Shown one piece after another: positions 17,823-25,610 of a stretch of DNA of 64,000 bases. Position numbers and translations under genes: made by a program. Position 1 is the stretch's first letter; each line of letters begins with the position of its first letter. The notes under the pieces were generated by a model. It saw only the letters and a list, made by a program, of their open reading frames with translations, was not told the origin of the DNA and did no database searches. Source of the stretch: Microbulbifer harenosus (lineage in GTDB: Bacteria > Pseudomonadota > Gammaproteobacteria > Pseudomonadales > Cellvibrionaceae); assembly GCF_005771435.1 (NCBI RefSeq), contig NZ_VANI01000009.1:274703-338702 (forward strand), read 5' to 3'.

Positions 17823-18623
17823 CTAGGCGGCTTCTTTCGGCGGGAACATGGGCTCAAACAGGCCCGCGGCGATGGCTTCACGCACGCGCGCCATCAGGTC
17901 GATCTCGGTGAGCTGCTGCAGGTTTTCCAGGTCGCGAAGCACATAGTAGATAGGTTGCATGATGTCGATGCGGTAGGGGGTGCGCAAGGCATCCACCACA
18001 TCAAAGTCCGCGCGCACTGGCGCATCGCTCAGGGCATAGAGGGTTTCCTTCGGCGAGGAGAGAATGCCGCCGCCATAGATGCGCAGGCCATCGTTGGTCT
18101 GCAGCAGGCCGAATTCCACGGTGAACCAGTAGAGACGTGCGAGGTAGGCGCGCTCTTTGGGAGACGCGTGCAGCCCGAGTTCGCCGTAGGTCTGGGTGAA
18201 GTTGGCAAACGCCGGATTGGTGAGCATGGCGCAGTGGCCGAAGATCTCGTGGAAAATATCCGGTTCCTGCAGGTAGTCGAACTCTTCCGGGCTGCGGATA
18301 AAGGTGGCCACCGGGAATCTGCGTTCGGAAAGCAGGCGGAAAAAGGTCTCGAAGCCGATTAACGCGGGCACCCGCGCGCACTCCCAGCCGGTTTCCCGAC
18401 GCAGTACCGTGCTCACTTCTTCCAGTTGTGGAATGCGATTGCGGGGAAGGTCGAGCAGTTCGAGACCTTGTAGATACTCGTCACAAGCGCGCCCTGGGAC
18501 CACCTCCAACTGGCGCTTGATCAGGCGCTGCCAGGTCTGGTGTTCCAGCTCTGTGTACTCAATAAAGCCGCTGGCATCGGGCTCGCGGGCGACGTACTTA
18601 CTGGGCTTTTTGGCGCTGCTCAT
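17823..18623 (-). CDS. phhA: Phenylalanine 4-monooxygenase
   Basis: 266-residue bacterial phenylalanine hydroxylase; converts L-phenylalanine to tyrosine using O2, tetrahydropterin and a mononuclear non-heme iron. The iron ligands are visible as His125 and His130 in FHEIFGHCAML and Glu170 in YWFTVEFGLL. It consists of the catalytic domain only, without the ACT regulatory domain of animal enzymes. The ATG at 18623 has GGAGA nine bases upstream. It is divergent from a TyrR/PhhR-like regulator, the same pairing as PhhR-phhA in Pseudomonas. No pterin-recycling phhB lies beside it. Confidence 0.95.
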   Translation of the reverse strand: MSSAKKPSKYVAREPDASGFIEYTELEHQTWQRLIKRQLEVVPGRACDEYLQGLELLDLPRNRIPQLEEVSTVLRRETGWECARVPALIGFETFFRLLSERRFPVATFIRSPEEFDYLQEPDIFHEIFGHCAMLTNPAFANFTQTYGELGLHASPKERAYLARLYWFTVEFGLLQTNDGLRIYGGGILSSPKETLYALSDAPVRADFDVVDALRTPYRIDIMQPIYYVLRDLENLQQLTEIDLMARVREAIAAGLFEPMFPPKEAA

Positions 18624-18766
18624 GGCGTTCTCCGTTGCGGGCGGTCACGGTCGTGCCGCCTCGTCTGTTGTTATTCGCTCTCTCTATTCTTAGACACCCG
18701 GGCACCGGTTCGGCAGTGGGGGGAGCTCGGAACTTGAAGGTAGAGTCCACTGGTGGCTACACTGCC

Positions 18767-18784
18767 TGTAAACATTTCTTTACG
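18767..18784 (+). promoter_or_regulatory. TyrR box (TGTAAA-N6-TTTACG)
   Basis: TGTAAACATTTCTTTACG matches the established TyrR operator TGTAAA-N6-TTTACA at 11 of 12 defined positions. It ends eight bases before the GTG start of the TyrR-like gene and lies about 145 bases upstream of phhA, so it could both repress the regulator gene and activate phhA. Confidence 0.75.
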
Positions 18785-18792
18785 GGGCTGTT

Positions 18793-20232
18793 GTGAGAAT
18801 AGAGATAACCTGTAGCGATCGCCTGGGCATTCTTCAGGAAATAATGGCGATATTCACCGATTTTCGGATAAGTGTTCGCAGTGGCGAGATTGGTGGTGAC
18901 AGTGGGGACAAGGTCTATCTGTCGGCGCCGGGTCTGTTGATGACGCAGTATCAATCCATCGAGCGGGCGCTACACCGGGTTCCGGGGGTGCGGAAGGTGC
19001 GGCGGATCGCCCTGATTCCCTCCGAGCGCCGACACTTTGAACTCGATACGCTGCTGCGTCACGTGGCCTTTCCTGTACTGTCTGTGGACCGGGAGGGCAC
19101 CATTGTGGCAGCCAACCTTGCTGCCGCGCGGGCCTTCGGGGTGAGCCAGGGGCAGGTGGCCGGCATGCACCTGCAGCGCTTCCTGCCCCGATTGCAGCTT
19201 GAGGAGCTGCTGCGGGGAATCACCGCGCCGCGCTATGGTTTTCCAGTGACCATGCGTGGACGCGATTTTCTGCTCGACTGGTCTCCCATAGCGCTGGCCG
19301 ACGATCCAGGTGAAGTGCGCTCCCTGGCGGGTGCGGTACTGACATTGCAGCAGCGGGAAGACGCGCCTGAGAGGGACCCATCAAGAGAGCCGCCGCCGCC
19401 CAGCGTACTCTGGGATATAGACCGTCGCCGGGACTGCTGCCTGCGCCTGCAGCAACTCGCGCCTCTGCGGGATGCGCTGTTGATTGCGGGAGAACGCGGC
19501 AGTGGCAAAAGTACCTTTCTCGGCGCCGCCTATTACCTCAGTCCACTGGCGGAATATGGGCAGGTGCGTCAGTTCACCGGTGCTGAGTTTACGCCCCTGA
19601 AAGTGGCTGAGGCGGCGGCAATGGCGGAAACCGCCGTGCTGCTGGTGGATGACCTCGATCTTGCGCCGGATGATGCACAGCGCAGTCTGGCGGAGCGCCT
19701 TTTGCACGGGCGATTTCTGCCGCGATTGGTTGTCTCGGCGCGCTCACTCGACAGCGTGTACCTGCCATTGCGGCAATTGCTGGCCGCCAATGCCATTTCC
19801 CTGCCACCGCTGCGATCCATGCGACCGGCTATCGGCAAATTTGCGCATATCATTCTGCGTAACCTCGGCGACCGGACTGCGTCACTGCCGGCAGATGTAG
19901 TGCACGCGCTGCAACGGCACGATTGGCCGACCAATTTCACCGGACTTCGCGGACACTTGCAGGGGGCTCTGGCGCATAGGCGGGAACGGGATGGCGGGGA
20001 GCTGGCACTGGGGGATTTGCCGGGGCTGCCAGGTGAAGAGCTCCTGCCATGGCGAGACTGGGGGCGGGGGCTGAGTCTGCCGGAGCAGATGGAAAAAGTA
20101 GAGCGGACGATTCTGACGGAAGTACTGGCGGAAATGCCGGCCTCTCATCACTCCAGCCGGGAGTTGGCGCGGCGGTTGGGAATTTCCCACACCGCTGTCG
20201 CTAACAAGTTGCGTAAATATGGGCTTTCTTGA
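18793..20232 (+). CDS. TyrR/PhhR-like aromatic amino acid regulator, divergent AAA+ domain
   Basis: 479 residues with the TyrR domain order: ACT (residues 1-75, MRIEITCSDRLGILQEIMAI), PAS (about 85-190), AAA+ ATPase (about 205-400) and Fis-type helix-turn-helix at the C-terminus (SSRELARRLGISHTAVANKL). Walker A is GERGSGKST at 233-241; Walker B is VLLVDDLDL. No GAFTGA loop is present, which fits TyrR, an activator of sigma-70 promoters. The central domain is shorter and more divergent than in E. coli TyrR (513 residues). The start is GTG at 18793. Divergent from phhA with a TyrR box just ahead: autoregulation and phhA control are likely. Confidence 0.88.
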   Translation: MRIEITCSDRLGILQEIMAIFTDFRISVRSGEIGGDSGDKVYLSAPGLLMTQYQSIERALHRVPGVRKVRRIALIPSERRHFELDTLLRHVAFPVLSVDREGTIVAANLAAARAFGVSQGQVAGMHLQRFLPRLQLEELLRGITAPRYGFPVTMRGRDFLLDWSPIALADDPGEVRSLAGAVLTLQQREDAPERDPSREPPPPSVLWDIDRRRDCCLRLQQLAPLRDALLIAGERGSGKSTFLGAAYYLSPLAEYGQVRQFTGAEFTPLKVAEAAAMAETAVLLVDDLDLAPDDAQRSLAERLLHGRFLPRLVVSARSLDSVYLPLRQLLAANAISLPPLRSMRPAIGKFAHIILRNLGDRTASLPADVVHALQRHDWPTNFTGLRGHLQGALAHRRERDGGELALGDLPGLPGEELLPWRDWGRGLSLPEQMEKVERTILTEVLAEMPASHHSSRELARRLGISHTAVANKLRKYGLS

Positions 20233-20239
20233 GAGGCGC

Positions 20240-20584
20240 TCAGCGCTCTATTTTTCCGAGCAGCATATCCTTATACATCATGAAGTCGCCCCACAGGGAA
20301 TAGAGCGGGTGTTTGAATGTGGCGGGGCGGTTGTGCTCGAAAAAGAAATGCCCGACCCAGGCAAAGCCGTAACCGGCGATGGGTAGCGCCGCGAGGTACC
20401 ACCACAGGCCAGTGGATAAGGCGGTAAGCAGCAGTACGATCACCAGACTGGTACCCGCAAAGTGCAGGCGGCGGCAGGTCAGGTTGCTGTGTTCCTGCAG
20501 GTAGTAGGGGTAGAAGTCGCGGAAGCTGCGGAATTTCCGCGCTCCATTTTCCCGCTGCTGTTGAGTCATCGCGGTATCGGTCAT
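20240..20584 (-). CDS. Mpo1-like/DUF962 membrane protein
   Basis: 114 residues, about three membrane segments (LHFAGTSLVIVLLLTALS, WYLAALPIAGYGFAWVGHFF). The family signature includes conserved FYPYYLQEHSN, RRLHFAGT, the WVGHFFFEHNRPATFKHPLYS block and WGDFMMY. Yeast Mpo1 is an Fe2+-dependent dioxygenase of 2-hydroxy fatty acids with conserved His residues; several His residues here fit that. Bacterial members are not characterised. The gene ends seven bases after the convergent TyrR-like gene. An internal Met (residue 6, MTQQQ) could be the true start. Confidence 0.8.
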   Translation of the reverse strand: MTDTAMTQQQRENGARKFRSFRDFYPYYLQEHSNLTCRRLHFAGTSLVIVLLLTALSTGLWWYLAALPIAGYGFAWVGHFFFEHNRPATFKHPLYSLWGDFMMYKDMLLGKIER

Positions 20585-20716
20585 CTCGCTATCCTGTTAT
20601 GAATTATTTTGGATGCGCAATCCGGGTTGCGTTGTTGTGATTGTACGGTCGTTCCAGTTTTAGACCAATCGGTACTGTTTTATTGCGGCAAGGCTGTTAC
20701 TGTAGGCGCCCGAATT

Positions 20717-20730
20717 TGTGATCACTTTTT
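20717..20730 (+). promoter_or_regulatory. Candidate operator TGTGATCACTTTTT, second copy
   Basis: Identical in all 14 bases to 7268-7281. It ends directly before the AGGAG ribosome site (20731-20735) of the CoA-transferase, so a protein bound here would overlap the transcript leader or promoter. The palindromic core is GTGATCAC. Confidence 0.4.
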
Positions 20731-20746
20731 AGGAGTAGCAGTAGTT

Positions 20747-21970
20747 ATGGCCGGTCCGTTGGCACACCTCAAGGTTCTCGATCTCAGCCGGATTCTGGCG
20801 GGCCCATGGGCCGGCCAGGTGCTGGCGGATTTCGGTGCGGAAGTCATCAAAGTGGAGCGCCCGCAAAAGGGGGACGACACCCGCCACTGGGGGCCTCCCT
20901 ATCTGAAGAATTCTGCCGGGGAGGATACGGGCGAGGCCGCGTATTACCTTTGTGCCAACCGCGGTAAGAAGTCCATCACTGTCGATATCACCCGTCCCGA
21001 GGGGCAGCAACTGATCCTCGCACTGGCAAAGCAGTGCGATGTGCTGCTGGAGAACTACAAGGTCGGCGGCCTGAAAAAATACGGTCTCGATTACGACGCC
21101 GTCCGCGCGATAAACCCGAAAATCATTTACTGCTCCATCACCGGCTTCGGCCAGACCGGGCCCTATGCAAAGCGGGCAGGCTACGACGCCATGATCCAGG
21201 GTATGGGCGGCCTGATGAGTCTCACTGGCGTGCCCGAGGGCCAGCCCGGTGCTGGCCCGCAGAAAGTGGGCGTGGCGGTAGCGGATCTGATGACGGGAAT
21301 GTATGCCGTCTCCGGCATTCTCGCCGCGGTGATACACCGCGACAGAACCGGCGAGGGCCAGCAGATCGATCTGGCGTTGCTGGATACCCAGGTGGCGTGG
21401 CTTGCGAACCAGGCCCAGAATTTTCTGACCTCGGGCAAAAGCCCGGAGCGCCAGGGCACCGCCCACCCGAATATCGTTCCCTATCAGGCCGTGCCCGCCA
21501 GCGATGGCCACTTCATGCTGGCGGTGGGCAACGACGCCCAGTTCCAGAAATTCTGCGCGATCGCCGGCCTCGACGAGGTCGCGAATAACCCGGCTTATGC
21601 GAGCAACAACGCGCGGGTGGCGGCGCGCGATCAGCTGGTGCCGCTGATCGAGCAGGCGACACGCCGGCAGCCCGCCGCGTGGTGGCTGGAAAAACTGAGC
21701 GATGCGCATGTGCCCTGTGGGCCAATCAATACTCTCGCGCAGGTGTTTGCCGATCCGCAGGTGCAGGCGCGAGGTATGGTGGTGGAGCAGGATCACCCGA
21801 TCGCCGGCAGGGTAAAAACCGTGCGCAATCCCCTGGGCTTTTCTGCATCGACCCTGCAGTACGAGCAGGCCCCACCGGTACTCGGCCAGCACACCCGGGA
21901 GATTCTGCAGACGGTATTATCGGTTGGCGACGACGAGATCGAGCGCCTGCGGGAGCAGGGCGTGATCTAG
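20747..21970 (+). CDS. CaiB/BaiF (family III) CoA-transferase, probable succinyl-CoA:glutarate type
   Basis: 407-residue family III CoA-transferase. The N-terminal stretch MAGPLAHLKVLDLSRILAGP, FGAEVIKVERPQKGDDTRHW, and the catalytic Asp region (VAVADLMTGMYA) are typical; long similarity to the C7orf10/SUGCT branch is suggested by ERPQKGDDTRHWGPP and the closely spaced NRGKKSITVD. In that branch the enzyme moves CoA from succinyl-CoA to glutarate, giving the substrate of glutaryl-CoA dehydrogenase. The glutarate assignment here is inference, helped by the 14-base motif shared with gcdH. The ATG at 20747 was chosen for AGGAG at 20731-20735; the frame is open further upstream without homology. 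Confidence 0.85.
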   Translation: MAGPLAHLKVLDLSRILAGPWAGQVLADFGAEVIKVERPQKGDDTRHWGPPYLKNSAGEDTGEAAYYLCANRGKKSITVDITRPEGQQLILALAKQCDVLLENYKVGGLKKYGLDYDAVRAINPKIIYCSITGFGQTGPYAKRAGYDAMIQGMGGLMSLTGVPEGQPGAGPQKVGVAVADLMTGMYAVSGILAAVIHRDRTGEGQQIDLALLDTQVAWLANQAQNFLTSGKSPERQGTAHPNIVPYQAVPASDGHFMLAVGNDAQFQKFCAIAGLDEVANNPAYASNNARVAARDQLVPLIEQATRRQPAAWWLEKLSDAHVPCGPINTLAQVFADPQVQARGMVVEQDHPIAGRVKTVRNPLGFSASTLQYEQAPPVLGQHTREILQTVLSVGDDEIERLREQGVI

Positions 21971-22364
21971 CGATCAATGCGAGAAGTTGTGACGAAAGAA
22001 TAGCGAGCGCGGAATAAACAAGAGTTTATACATGCCATAAAAGGAAAACGTTGCGCCAGAAGTCTGGTGGTAAATGGCGACTGCGCTACTATCAGTGAGT
22101 TCGCGGGGGGCGGGAATGTTGGTGGCGCGGGAGTGCACCGTTGAATTCAAATCGCCTGCGCGGGATCTCATCGGCGAAGAACGTTGAGGTGTCGCCCCCT
22201 TCGCTTCCTGTCTGCTCGCACGAGGGTTCGGTGATGGATACGCCGCGGAAACCTGAATTACCGAAGAATCTGGAACTGGTATTTCGCAGAATCGGCGAAC
22301 AACTGGAAGCTTATTACAGTGGCTCCGTTCAAGGCGCAGTGAATCGCGCCGAGCTGGAAAGCAA

Positions 22365-22396
22365 AAAACCGGGCGTTAGGCGCCCGGTTTTTTTGT
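22365..22396. terminator. Bidirectional terminator
   Basis: A GC-rich stem ACCGGGCG/CGCCCGGT around TTAGG is flanked by A-run and T-run on opposite sides, so it can work on both strands. It ends the cysI-DUF934 operon (minus) and could stop transcription leaving the CoA-transferase side. Confidence 0.85.
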
Positions 22397-22409
22397 ATCG
22401 CGACAAACC

Positions 22410-22967
22410 TCAGGCCAGTGCGCGGCGGCGATAGATCGGCAGCGGCTGATCCACGGCGGATTGATAACTGTCGGTAAAGTCCTGCAGCGATTCCAGTAGG
22501 CCTTCGAGTGGTTGGTTGCCCTGATAGGCAAAGGCATTGAAGCCGCAGCGCTTCAGGTAGGTCAACTGGTCGCGCATGAAGTTGCCCACCGCGCGCAGCT
22601 CGCCGGTGAAGCCATAGCGTTGGCGCAACAGACGGCCGGCGGTAAAGGCGCGGCCATCGGTAAACAGCGGAAAGTGCGCGGCGATCAGAGGCAGCTCACT
22701 GGCGTGGTCGCCAATCAGATCCGCGGTTTCGTCGCTGTCCAGCCATACACCGATTTCGCCCTTGCGGGCCTGAAGGTCACCGCGCAGTGCCAACCATACG
22801 GTGAGCGGCAGAATGACCTTGCCAGGTGCAAGGCTGGCTGCGGTGATTTCCGTGTCCGCATCCAGGGGCAGCAGGTTCCATTCGTTTTCAGCCACGGCGC
22901 CGTCCAGAATCAGGCGGGCTGGATTTTCCGGCTGTGCGCCGACAGGTGTTTTAGCTGGCTTTGGCAT
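22410..22967 (-). CDS. DUF934 protein, partner of sulfite reductase
   Basis: 185 residues, soluble. It has the DUF934 pattern: VILPLTVWLAL, GVWLDSDE, LPLIAAHFPLFTDGRAFTAGRLLRQRYGFTGELRAVG and FMRDQLTYLKRCGFNAF. Genes of this family almost always follow sulfite or nitrite reductase hemoproteins; the biochemical role is unknown. The ATG at 22967 has an excellent AAGGAG seven bases upstream and overlaps the end of the hemoprotein gene by 17 bases, indicating translational coupling. The frame is open further upstream inside that gene, but without support. Confidence 0.88.
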   Translation of the reverse strand: MPKPAKTPVGAQPENPARLILDGAVAENEWNLLPLDADTEITAASLAPGKVILPLTVWLALRGDLQARKGEIGVWLDSDETADLIGDHASELPLIAAHFPLFTDGRAFTAGRLLRQRYGFTGELRAVGNFMRDQLTYLKRCGFNAFAYQGNQPLEGLLESLQDFTDSYQSAVDQPLPIYRRRALA

Positions 22968-24615
22968 ACACACGCTCCTTGAATGGCTGCAGCCCGATAC
23001 GGTTATAGGTGTCGATAAACAGCTCTTCCGGCTGGCGGTTTTCCACGAATACATCGAGGATCTTGCCGATAGTGTCCGGCATTTCATCGCGAGAGAAACT
23101 GGGACCCAGCACAGTGCCGAGTGCCGCTTTCTCGTTGGCGCTGCCGCCAAGCTGTACCTGGTAGAACTCTTCTCCTTTCTTGTCCACGCCGAGGACGCCG
23201 ATGTGGCCAATGTGGTGGTGGCCACAGGCATTCATGCAGCCGGAGATGTTCAGGTGCAGGTCGCCGAGATCGTAGAGATAGTCGAGGTCGTCGAATTTGC
23301 GCTGGATCGCCTCCGCCACCGGGATGGATTTGGCGTTGGCGAGTGAGCAGTAGTCGCCGCCGGGGCAGCAGATCATGTCGGTAAGGGTTCCGATGTTCGG
23401 GGTGGCGAAGCCGTGTTTGCGCGCTACCTGCCACAGCTCGAACAGGCGTTCCTGCTCCACGTCCGCCAGTACCACGTTCTGCTCGTGGGTGACCCGCACT
23501 TCGCCGAAGCTGAACTCGTCGGCCAGGTCGGCAATGGCTTCCAGCTGGCGGTCGGTGACATCGCCCGGGGGAACGCCGGTGGGCTTGGTGCTGAGGGTCA
23601 CAGCCTGATAACCGGGTACCCGGTGCGGGAAGGTGTTGCGCTCGAGCCAGCGGGAGAAGGCCTTGTCGGCGCCCGCCTGATCGCGCAGTACGGCTTCCGC
23701 GTGGTCGCCGCTGATGGATTTGTAGGCCGGCTGTGGGAAGAAGCGCTTGGACCACTCGATGGCTTCCGGCGGCAGTTCGTCGGCACCGTCCTTGATCTGC
23801 TCCCACTCCGCTTCCACACGGCGCGCAAATTCTTCTGCACCCAGTGCTTTTACCAGAATCTTGATGCGCGCCTTGAACTTGTTGTCGCGGCGGCCCAGCT
23901 GGTTGTACACGCGCACAATGGCTTCCAGGTAGGAGAGCAGGTGCACTTCCGGCAGGAAGTCGCGGATGGCAACGCCGATAATCGGGGTGCGACCAAGGCC
24001 ACCGCCCACAAACACCTGGAATCCGGTTTCGCCCTGGGCATTCTTTACGATCTGTACGCCAATATCGTGGGCGCGGATGGCGGCGCGGTCTTCTTCAGCG
24101 CCACACACGGCGATCTTGAATTTGCGCGGCAGGAAGGCGAATTCCGGGTGGAAGGTGGACCACTGGCGAATCAATTCGCAGTAGGGGCGTGGGTCTACCA
24201 GCTCGTCGCGGGCAACGCCGGCAAACTGGTCGGTCGTGGTGTTGCGGATGCAGTTGCCGCTGGTCTGAACCGCGTGCATTTCCACTTCCGCGAGCTCCGC
24301 GAGAATATCCGGCACATCTTCCAGGTTCGGCCAGTTCAGCTGCACATTCTGGCGAGTAGTGAAATGGGCGTAGCCCTTGTCGTACTTGCGGGTGATATGA
24401 GCTAGGCGGCGCACCTGGGTGCTGTTCAGGAGCCCGTAGGGCACGGCGATGCGGAGCATGGGCGCCAGGCGCTGGATATACAAGCCATTCTGCAGGCGCA
24501 GGGGCAGAAATTGTTCTTCACTCAGCTCACCGGCGAGATAGCGCTCGGTCTGGCCGCGGAACTGGGCCACCCGTTCCCGGACCAGCTTGTGATCCTGTTC
24601 GTCGTATTGATACAT
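22951..24615 (-). CDS. cysI: Sulfite/nitrite reductase hemoprotein subunit (CysI-like)
   Basis: 554-residue siroheme and 4Fe-4S protein with two ferredoxin-like half-repeats and two siroheme domains. The cluster and siroheme cysteines are Cys417 and Cys423 (CPGGDYC) and Cys460 and Cys464 (SGCMNACGHHHIG); the substrate arginine/lysine region appears as THFTTRQNVQ-like HFTTRQNVQLNWP. It reduces sulfite to sulfide in cysteine synthesis. No flavoprotein subunit (CysJ) or CysH is next to it in this window, so it may use ferredoxin or another partner. The ATG at 24615 gives the usual MYQYDEQD N-terminus; 19 upstream in-frame codons are not supported. Confidence 0.9.
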   Translation of the reverse strand: MYQYDEQDHKLVRERVAQFRGQTERYLAGELSEEQFLPLRLQNGLYIQRLAPMLRIAVPYGLLNSTQVRRLAHITRKYDKGYAHFTTRQNVQLNWPNLEDVPDILAELAEVEMHAVQTSGNCIRNTTTDQFAGVARDELVDPRPYCELIRQWSTFHPEFAFLPRKFKIAVCGAEEDRAAIRAHDIGVQIVKNAQGETGFQVFVGGGLGRTPIIGVAIRDFLPEVHLLSYLEAIVRVYNQLGRRDNKFKARIKILVKALGAEEFARRVEAEWEQIKDGADELPPEAIEWSKRFFPQPAYKSISGDHAEAVLRDQAGADKAFSRWLERNTFPHRVPGYQAVTLSTKPTGVPPGDVTDRQLEAIADLADEFSFGEVRVTHEQNVVLADVEQERLFELWQVARKHGFATPNIGTLTDMICCPGGDYCSLANAKSIPVAEAIQRKFDDLDYLYDLGDLHLNISGCMNACGHHHIGHIGVLGVDKKGEEFYQVQLGGSANEKAALGTVLGPSFSRDEMPDTIGKILDVFVENRQPEELFIDTYNRIGLQPFKERVYAKAS

Positions 24616-24922
24616 AAGAGCTTGATTCCATTGCTTTTTTACGCCGACTCCCGGTGCCTGGCCAGTGTCCAACGGGACTTCTGGAGCCTATCAGCCACCC
24701 TGAGATGGCGCATAACATACCAGCCGCCTTATACGAAAAATAACAATTTTTTTCGCTAAATCAGTAACTGCTGGTTATAAGCCGGTGGTGGCAGCGTGGA
24801 ACCCGGAAAGCCCTGCGGTTGCGCCCCCTGCGGGGATTTGGTCTACTTGGGCAACCGCCGTTTTTCCGCGGTACTGCTACCTTTAAAAACAATAATGAGT
24901 TCTTGAGTGACGGAGTATTCCG

Positions 24923-25057
24923 ATGAGCGATCATGCAGCCCGAGAAGTAGTAGTTGTATCCGACGATAGCGATAACCTGGTAGACGCCCTGGCGGCGGTG
25001 GCGTTAGTGGCCATCTTCGTGGGCACCTGTATTTTCTGGGTGGCCTCCCAAGGATAG
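24923..25057 (+). CDS. Small single-span membrane protein, 44 residues
   Basis: Short gene with a good ribosome site (GGAG at 24912-24915, seven bases from ATG). The product has an acidic N-terminal half (MSDHAAREVVVVSDDSDNL) and one predicted membrane helix (ALAAVALVAIFVGTCIFWV). It is on the strand opposite to both neighbours, so it must have its own promoter. I do not recognise the family. The ribosome site and the clean transmembrane pattern argue that it is real; function unknown. Confidence 0.55.
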   Translation: MSDHAAREVVVVSDDSDNLVDALAAVALVAIFVGTCIFWVASQG

Positions 25058-25066
25058 GAATCACAG

Positions 25067-25147
25067 AAAATACTGCGCGAGCGCCTGACGGCGTCCTGGC
25101 TGTGCTGGGACGCCAGCTCGGCCACTCGCTTGCTACGTTTTTTCGCG
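25067..25147 (+). repeat. Dispersed intergenic repeat, family 2, short copy
   Basis: About 80 bp directly after the 44-residue gene. It matches the long copy at 17677-17822 at both ends (CAGAAAATACTGCGC; GCGCCTGACGGCGTCC; GCTTGCTACGTTTTTT) but lacks the central part with ATGTATGACCTATACACTCC. Confidence 0.65.
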
Positions 25148-25180
25148 ATCCCTTAGCTGTTCGAAGTTGAGCTCTGGGGC

Positions 25181-25390
25181 TTATCCCATATTGCTCAACA
25201 CCGTTTTCACCACCAGGATCAGAGCGATCACGAAGAGGGCGGTGAAGATCACCCCTGCGGCGATGTAAGTCTTGATACTGCCGCCCTTGAAATCCCTTTC
25301 CCGGTTTTTGTCGGACTGTACGCCGATCGCGGCGGCCAGGGTGCTGAGTACTACCTGGCCGAATGATGGTTTCTTATCTTTCTCTTCCAT
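25181..25390 (-). CDS. DUF2970 small membrane protein
   Basis: 69 residues. A soluble N-terminal part with the family stretch SFGQVVLSTLAAAIGVQSDK, NRERDFKGGS, and one C-terminal membrane helix (YIAAGVIFTALFVIALILVV). The family is widespread in gammaproteobacteria without assigned function. It lies downstream of metH on the same strand, separated by two REPIN-like repeats, so co-transcription is doubtful. Confidence 0.8.
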   Translation of the reverse strand: MEEKDKKPSFGQVVLSTLAAAIGVQSDKNRERDFKGGSIKTYIAAGVIFTALFVIALILVVKTVLSNMG

Positions 25391-25415
25391 GCCTTCCTCT
25401 TCTCACCGCGCCTTT

Positions 25416-25490
25416 GTAGGAGCCTGCTTGCAGGCGAACACTGCGAAGTAGTGAAACCGATCCTCGATTCGCCTGCAAGCAGGCTCCTAC
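25416..25490. repeat. REPIN-like unit 1
   Basis: Two inverted REP arms starting GTAGGAGCCTGCTTGCAGGC (25416) and ending at 25490, 75 bp in all, with a central GCGAAG-type loop. The arm sequence resembles the REP families of Pseudomonas. Non-coding. Confidence 0.85.
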
Positions 25491-25510
25491 AGATACCCCA
25501 ACCTGCAACC

Positions 25511-25586
25511 GTAGGAGCCTGCCTTGCAGGCGAACACCGCGAAGCGGTGACACCGAACGCCATTCGCCTGCAAGGCAGGCTCCTAC
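25511..25586. repeat. REPIN-like unit 2
   Basis: 76-bp inverted REP pair, in tandem with unit 1 after 20 bases. Arms read GTAGGAGCCTGCCTTGCAGG; an extra C compared with unit 1 is present in both arms, so pairing is kept. Confidence 0.85.
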
Positions 25587-25610
25587 AACAGGTCTACAAA
25601 TTGAGGGTCG

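Noticed and set aside
22234..22434. 66-codon frame (MDTPRKPELPKNLELVFRRI...) after the CoA-transferase
   Set aside because: It has a fair GAGGG ribosome site, but reads straight through the bidirectional terminator at 22365-22396 into the DUF934 3' end; kept as doubtful, not listed as a gene.
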